A stretch of DNA of 64,000 nucleotides from Sphaerisporangium rhizosphaerae (lineage in GTDB: Bacteria > Actinomycetota > Actinomycetes > Streptosporangiales > Streptosporangiaceae). How positions within the stretch are numbered: the first letter of the stretch is position 1; every line of letters begins with the position of its first letter. The notes beneath the pieces are model-generated. The model was given only the letters and a program-made list of their open reading frames with translations. It was not told where the DNA came from and ran no database searches. A program made the position numbers and the translations under genes. The stretch lies in assembly GCF_042665155.1 (NCBI RefSeq), contig NZ_JBHTCG010000001.1, forward strand, positions 1 through 64,000. The letters are read 5' to 3'. Below, piece after piece: positions 61,173 through 64,000 of the stretch.

Positions 61173-61499
61173 ATGTCCATCGTCCGAGGGTTCGGCAACG
61201 GGGCGGCCGCCGCCCTGATCGGCGCCGCGGCCGTCGTCGCGACCACGGCCGCACCGGCGGCTGCCGCCGTCGACCCGGCGAGCTGCGTCTACGGCTACAA
61301 CCTCTCCATTCCGCAGGTCTCGGCCACCTGCAACAACCCGACCCCGACCGGCTGGTATCTGCGGGTCGCGTGCGAGACGCCCCGCGGCACCGTCGTGTAC
61401 GTCAACGGCACCATGGCCTACGGCCCGGGGCGCGACACGTCGCTGGCGCGGTGCCCGCACAACACCGAGCTCGGCCCCTCCACGCTGGTCAACGCGTAG
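61173..61499 (+). CDS. Small secreted cysteine-containing protein
   Basis: A 108-residue exported protein. A clear signal peptide (about residues 1-31, GAAAALIGAAAVVATTAAPA) is followed by a mature part of about 77 residues with four cysteines (in ASCVYG, ATCNNP, VACETP and ARCPHN), likely two disulphides. No domain is recognised; it may be a small wall-associated or antimicrobial-like protein. AAGGAGG lies 8 bases before the ATG. Its stop overlaps by 11 bases the end of the convergent ATPase gene. Confidence 0.75.
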   Translation: MSIVRGFGNGAAAALIGAAAVVATTAAPAAAAVDPASCVYGYNLSIPQVSATCNNPTPTGWYLRVACETPRGTVVYVNGTMAYGPGRDTSLARCPHNTELGPSTLVNA

Positions 61500-63330
61500 C
61501 GGCCCGCAGGGCCTCGGTGAGGCGGCGGACGCCGTGGTCCAGGCGGCGGAAGTAGGTCGCCCTGCTCAGGTGCAGGCGGTGGGCGGCCGCCTCGTGCGCG
61601 ATGCCGCCACGAAGGTAGTACAGGCTGAGCACACGCCCGGCCTCCTGGTCCACGGGTGAGCCGGAGTTCGCCAGCGCCTCCACCTGCCGCCGGACGAAGG
61701 CCGCGATCGCCTCGGGCGACCCCAGCCCGGGCATCGCGGCCAGCGGGCCCTCGGCCGGCCGGCGCGGGTCGCCCAGCCGGGCGAGGGCGGCGCGCACCGC
61801 CTCCGCAAGCGCGTCGTCCTCGGCGGGGACGGCGCCCCGTTCGAGCTGCCGCAGCCAGCCGGGCAGGTTGCGCGGGGTGAACGAGCGCGCGAAGACGCCG
61901 CTCCTGCGTCCGCAGCGGAACAGGTCGTCGCGGGTCTCTCCCATCCGGACCAGGCCCATGCGCTCCGACAGCCGCTGGTACGGCGCCCACGGCGTGGAGA
62001 CGACCACCCTGCCGCTCGCCATGGCGGTGGCCAGGATGTGCCGCAGCATGACGGCGCGCGCCGCCGGGCGGCGGGGCGCGGTGACCAGCATCCCCAGGAC
62101 GACGCCGGCGGAGCCGTCGCCGCCGGGCGAGGGGGCCGGCGGCGGCGCGTGCTGCTGGAGCAGCGCCTCCAGCAGCGGCGCGGCCCCGGCGCCGATGCCC
62201 GTCATGTTCGTCATGCCCAGGGGCCGGTCGTCGCCGTCGACGACCAGGTCGAACCGGCTGCCGGGGGTGGTCATCCACAGCTCCAGCATCCGGTCGGCGC
62301 GGCGCGGGTCGAGCGCCTCCATGCCGGCCCACTGGCGGGTCAGCCGGACGATGTCGTCCTCGTCCGCCGCCTCCGCCGCCCTGACGCGCAGCGGCCCCGG
62401 CACGGGCGGGAAGAAGATCGGGCGGACCTGGGGATGGGCGGACATGTGCAGCACCTGGTCGGCCAGTTTGGCGCGCACGCCCGGGTCACCGGTGCGGGTG
62501 ATCTGACGCCGCCGGTGCGCGGAGCCCTTGTCCAGAAGCGTGCGGGCCGTGACCGGGTGCCGCCACCGGTAGGCCAGCTCGAAGATCGTGCGGAAGGGCT
62601 CGACCACGACCAGCCCGTGCGCCTCCGGCCGTACGACGCTCAAAGCGCTGAGCCGGTCGAAGTCGGCGGGCGTCCCCTGCACGAGCGCGGCCAGCAGGTC
62701 GGCGTCCGCACCGCCCACGGTGGCCACGACCGGCAGCGCGCCGGGCGGCGGGCCGGCGGTCTCGACGGCGAGCCGCCGCAGCAGCTCCCCCGCCACGACG
62801 TCCGCCAGACCCCCCAGAACGTCCGCCGGACCTCCCAGAACGTCCGCCGGACCTCCCAGAACGTCCGCGTGCCCGCCCCCGGCGAGCGCGCACAGGAGCC
62901 GGTCGGCGATGAGCGGGATGCCGCCGGACAGGTCGGCGACCAGGTCGAGCCGGGCCGGGTCGCGCACACCCCGCGAGCGCGCGAACCTGCGCACGGCCGT
63001 CCGGCTCCACGGGGACAGCGGCACCGTCTCGACCGGCCGGTCGGACCAGCCGGGCCGGGACACCAGCGGCCTGCGCCCGACGACCAGCACGCACGTGCCC
63101 GGCGCCACGCCGGCGAGCAGTTCGCGGACGGCCTCAGCGTGCCCGTCGTGGTCGACGCCGTCGACCACGAGCGGACCGACCGCGCCGCCACCGGCCACCA
63201 GCGCCGAGGCCAGCCGGCTCTTGCCCACGCCGACCGGCCCGCAGAGGTTGACGACGACGACCGGTCCGCCGGGCCGGGCGCCCCGTACCAGGGCGCTCAG
63301 CCGCCGGCGCGCGTCGGTGTAGGCGACCAC
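61489..63330 (-). CDS. STAND-like ATPase with GNAT-like and C-terminal helix-turn-helix regions
   Basis: A 613-residue regulator-like protein. A P-loop (NLCGPVGVGKSRLASALV, about residues 28-45), a Walker B-like LVVDGVDHD and a sensor-like CVLVVGRRPL mark a STAND/AfsR-type NTPase. After it, RVRAAEAADEDDIVRLTRQW to LGMLVTAPRRPAARAVML (about 310-460) looks like an acetyltransferase-type fold. The C-terminus HEAAAHRLHLSRATYFRRL is a sigma region 4-like DNA-binding helix pair. A repeated ADVLGGP segment (about 155-175) is encoded by tandem DNA repeats. The start is GTG without a ribosome-binding site. It is probably a transcriptional or signalling protein; the target is unknown. Confidence 0.75.
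   Translation of the reverse strand: MVAYTDARRRLSALVRGARPGGPVVVVNLCGPVGVGKSRLASALVAGGGAVGPLVVDGVDHDGHAEAVRELLAGVAPGTCVLVVGRRPLVSRPGWSDRPVETVPLSPWSRTAVRRFARSRGVRDPARLDLVADLSGGIPLIADRLLCALAGGGHADVLGGPADVLGGPADVLGGLADVVAGELLRRLAVETAGPPPGALPVVATVGGADADLLAALVQGTPADFDRLSALSVVRPEAHGLVVVEPFRTIFELAYRWRHPVTARTLLDKGSAHRRRQITRTGDPGVRAKLADQVLHMSAHPQVRPIFFPPVPGPLRVRAAEAADEDDIVRLTRQWAGMEALDPRRADRMLELWMTTPGSRFDLVVDGDDRPLGMTNMTGIGAGAAPLLEALLQQHAPPPAPSPGGDGSAGVVLGMLVTAPRRPAARAVMLRHILATAMASGRVVVSTPWAPYQRLSERMGLVRMGETRDDLFRCGRRSGVFARSFTPRNLPGWLRQLERGAVPAEDDALAEAVRAALARLGDPRRPAEGPLAAMPGLGSPEAIAAFVRRQVEALANSGSPVDQEAGRVLSLYYLRGGIAHEAAAHRLHLSRATYFRRLDHGVRRLTEALRAATR
62813..62868 (-). repeat. In-frame 21-bp tandem repeats inside the ATPase gene
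   Basis: The unit CCCAGAACGTCCGCCGGACCT is present twice exactly (62813-62833, 62834-62854) with a partial third copy to 62868. Each encodes seven residues of the ADVLGGP repeat, so length changes keep the frame. Confidence 0.9.
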
Positions 63331-63395
63331 CGGTAAACGGTAGCAATCACGGCGTCACCGAGGAATCGGTGAAGACCGCGACAGACCTGCGACCC

Positions 63396-63473
63396 GTGGC
63401 CCACCGCCGGCCCGGTGGCCCACCGCCAAGCGCGGCCCACCTCCGGCGGTGGCCCACCGCCGGCCCGGTGGCC
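63396..63473. repeat. 25-bp direct repeat and hairpin between the ABC exporter and ATPase genes
   Basis: GTGGCCCACCGCCGGCCCGG plus TGGCC occurs at 63396-63420 and 63449-63473. It is followed by TCCACCGCCGGAGGTGGA, a hairpin that could end the exporter transcript read from the minus strand. Confidence 0.75.
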
Positions 63474-63507
63474 ACCGCCGAGCGATGGTCCACCGCCGGA
63501 GGTGGAC

Positions 63508-64000
63508 TCACCCGGCCATGTCGCCGTCGGCCGCCACCAGGGCGCCGCTGAACTGCGCCGAGTACAGGCGGTGGTAGGCGCCGCGGGCGGCGAGCAGCTC
63601 GTCGTGGGTGCCGTGCTCGACGATGCTCCCGGCCTCCATCACCAGGATCAGGTCGGCGTCGCGGATGGTGGACAGCCGGTGGGCGATGACGAAGCTGGTG
63701 CGGTCGCTGCGCAGCGCGGCCATCGCGTGCTGCACCAGCACCTCGGTGCGGGTGTCCACCGAGCTGGTCGCCTCGTCCAGGATGAGCAGGGACGGGTCGG
63801 CCAGGAACGCCCGCGCGATGGTGAGCAGCTGCTTCTCGCCGGCGCTGACGTTGCTCCCCTCCTCGTCGATCACGGTGTCGTAGCCGTCGGGCAGCGTGCG
63901 GACGAACCGGTCGACGTAGGTCGCCCGCGCAGCGGCCTGGATCTGCTCCTCGGTGGCCCGCGGGTCGCCGTAGGCGATGTTGTCGCGGATGGTGCCGCCG
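63508..64000 (-). CDS. ABC exporter, C-terminal ATPase part (gene continues past the window)
   Basis: The C-terminal about 164 residues of an ABC transporter ATP-binding domain of the fused membrane/ATPase exporter kind. The Q-loop-following part (TIRDNIAYGDPRATEEQIQA) is at the window edge. Then come the signature NVSAGEKQLLTIARAFL, Walker B LLILDEATSSVD and the H-loop FVIAHRLSTI, and the usual end EHGTHDELLAARGAYHRLYS. The signature reads SAGEK instead of SGGQ, a variant common in one actinobacterial half of heterodimeric exporters. The start and the membrane domain lie outside. Confidence 0.93.
   Translation of the reverse strand, partial: GGTIRDNIAYGDPRATEEQIQAAARATYVDRFVRTLPDGYDTVIDEEGSNVSAGEKQLLTIARAFLADPSLLILDEATSSVDTRTEVLVQHAMAALRSDRTSFVIAHRLSTIRDADLILVMEAGSIVEHGTHDELLAARGAYHRLYSAQFSGALVAADGDMAG

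Overview
The window is high-GC DNA from an actinomycete. Supporting evidence: a mycothiol-pathway deacetylase (mshB), a dnaG-rpoD pair, many GTG starts, several probable leaderless mRNAs, a DUF3152 protein, a DUF574-type SAM methyltransferase, a bacterial nitric oxide synthase and a sugar ABC importer with no ATPase gene of its own. A filamentous genus of the Streptosporangiales or Streptomycetales is my inference; the sequence does not fix the genus.

Left part (1-18.8 kb). A frameshifted transposase tail sits at the edge, followed by an M55 D-aminopeptidase, an endonuclease/exonuclease/phosphatase-fold protein and a cysteine-free HesB-like protein. The main block at 2.9-12.6 kb is an alpha-glucan utilisation locus: a secreted GH87-type alpha-1,3-glucanase with two discoidin-like domains, a divergent LacI repressor, a solute-binding lipoprotein, two permeases and a cytoplasmic GH13 alpha-glucosidase. 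A close LacI paralogue lies 8 kb away (15.5-16.5 kb), and both repressor genes have the same operator, -10 and leaderless GTG spacing. Between and beyond them lie a serine hydrolase/TetR pair, mshB, a PLP-dependent desulfhydrase-like enzyme and galK.

Middle (18.8-43.7 kb). This is mostly housekeeping: an anti-sigma antagonist, a cold-shock protein, an enoyl-CoA hydratase, NOS, tRNA-Asn, a GH63-like hydrolase, the primary-type sigma factor, DNA primase, a degenerate LytM lipoprotein, a CE2/SGNH esterase, dGTPase and pyruvate phosphate dikinase. An operator-rich leader with DasR-like sites precedes ppdK. Next come an MFS transporter, a class IV aminotransferase, a PHP phosphoesterase, a secreted TIM-barrel-like protein, a SCO6745-like protein under a strong palindromic promoter and a Ser/Thr kinase. 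The stretch ends in the wreck of a NarL-type two-component system.

Right part (43.9-64 kb). This is more accessory. It holds a DHFR-like protein, a translationally coupled DUF6220/multicopper oxidase pair with a His/Met-rich copper-binding segment, a DUF3152 metallopeptidase-like protein, a beta-lactamase-fold hydrolase, an NmrA-like oxidoreductase behind a MerR-type promoter, a methyltransferase and an orphan ABC-2 permease. The most interesting locus is 54.46-59.96 kb. It encodes a 1382-residue protein with the architecture of epsilon-poly-L-lysine synthetase (adenylation, carrier, then three membrane-anchored tandem domains), directly followed by an M1 metallopeptidase. The specificity residues I read point to a basic amino acid, so I predict a cationic homopolymer pathway. 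The window ends with a small secreted protein, a STAND-like ATPase/GNAT-like/HTH protein and the 3' part of an ABC exporter.
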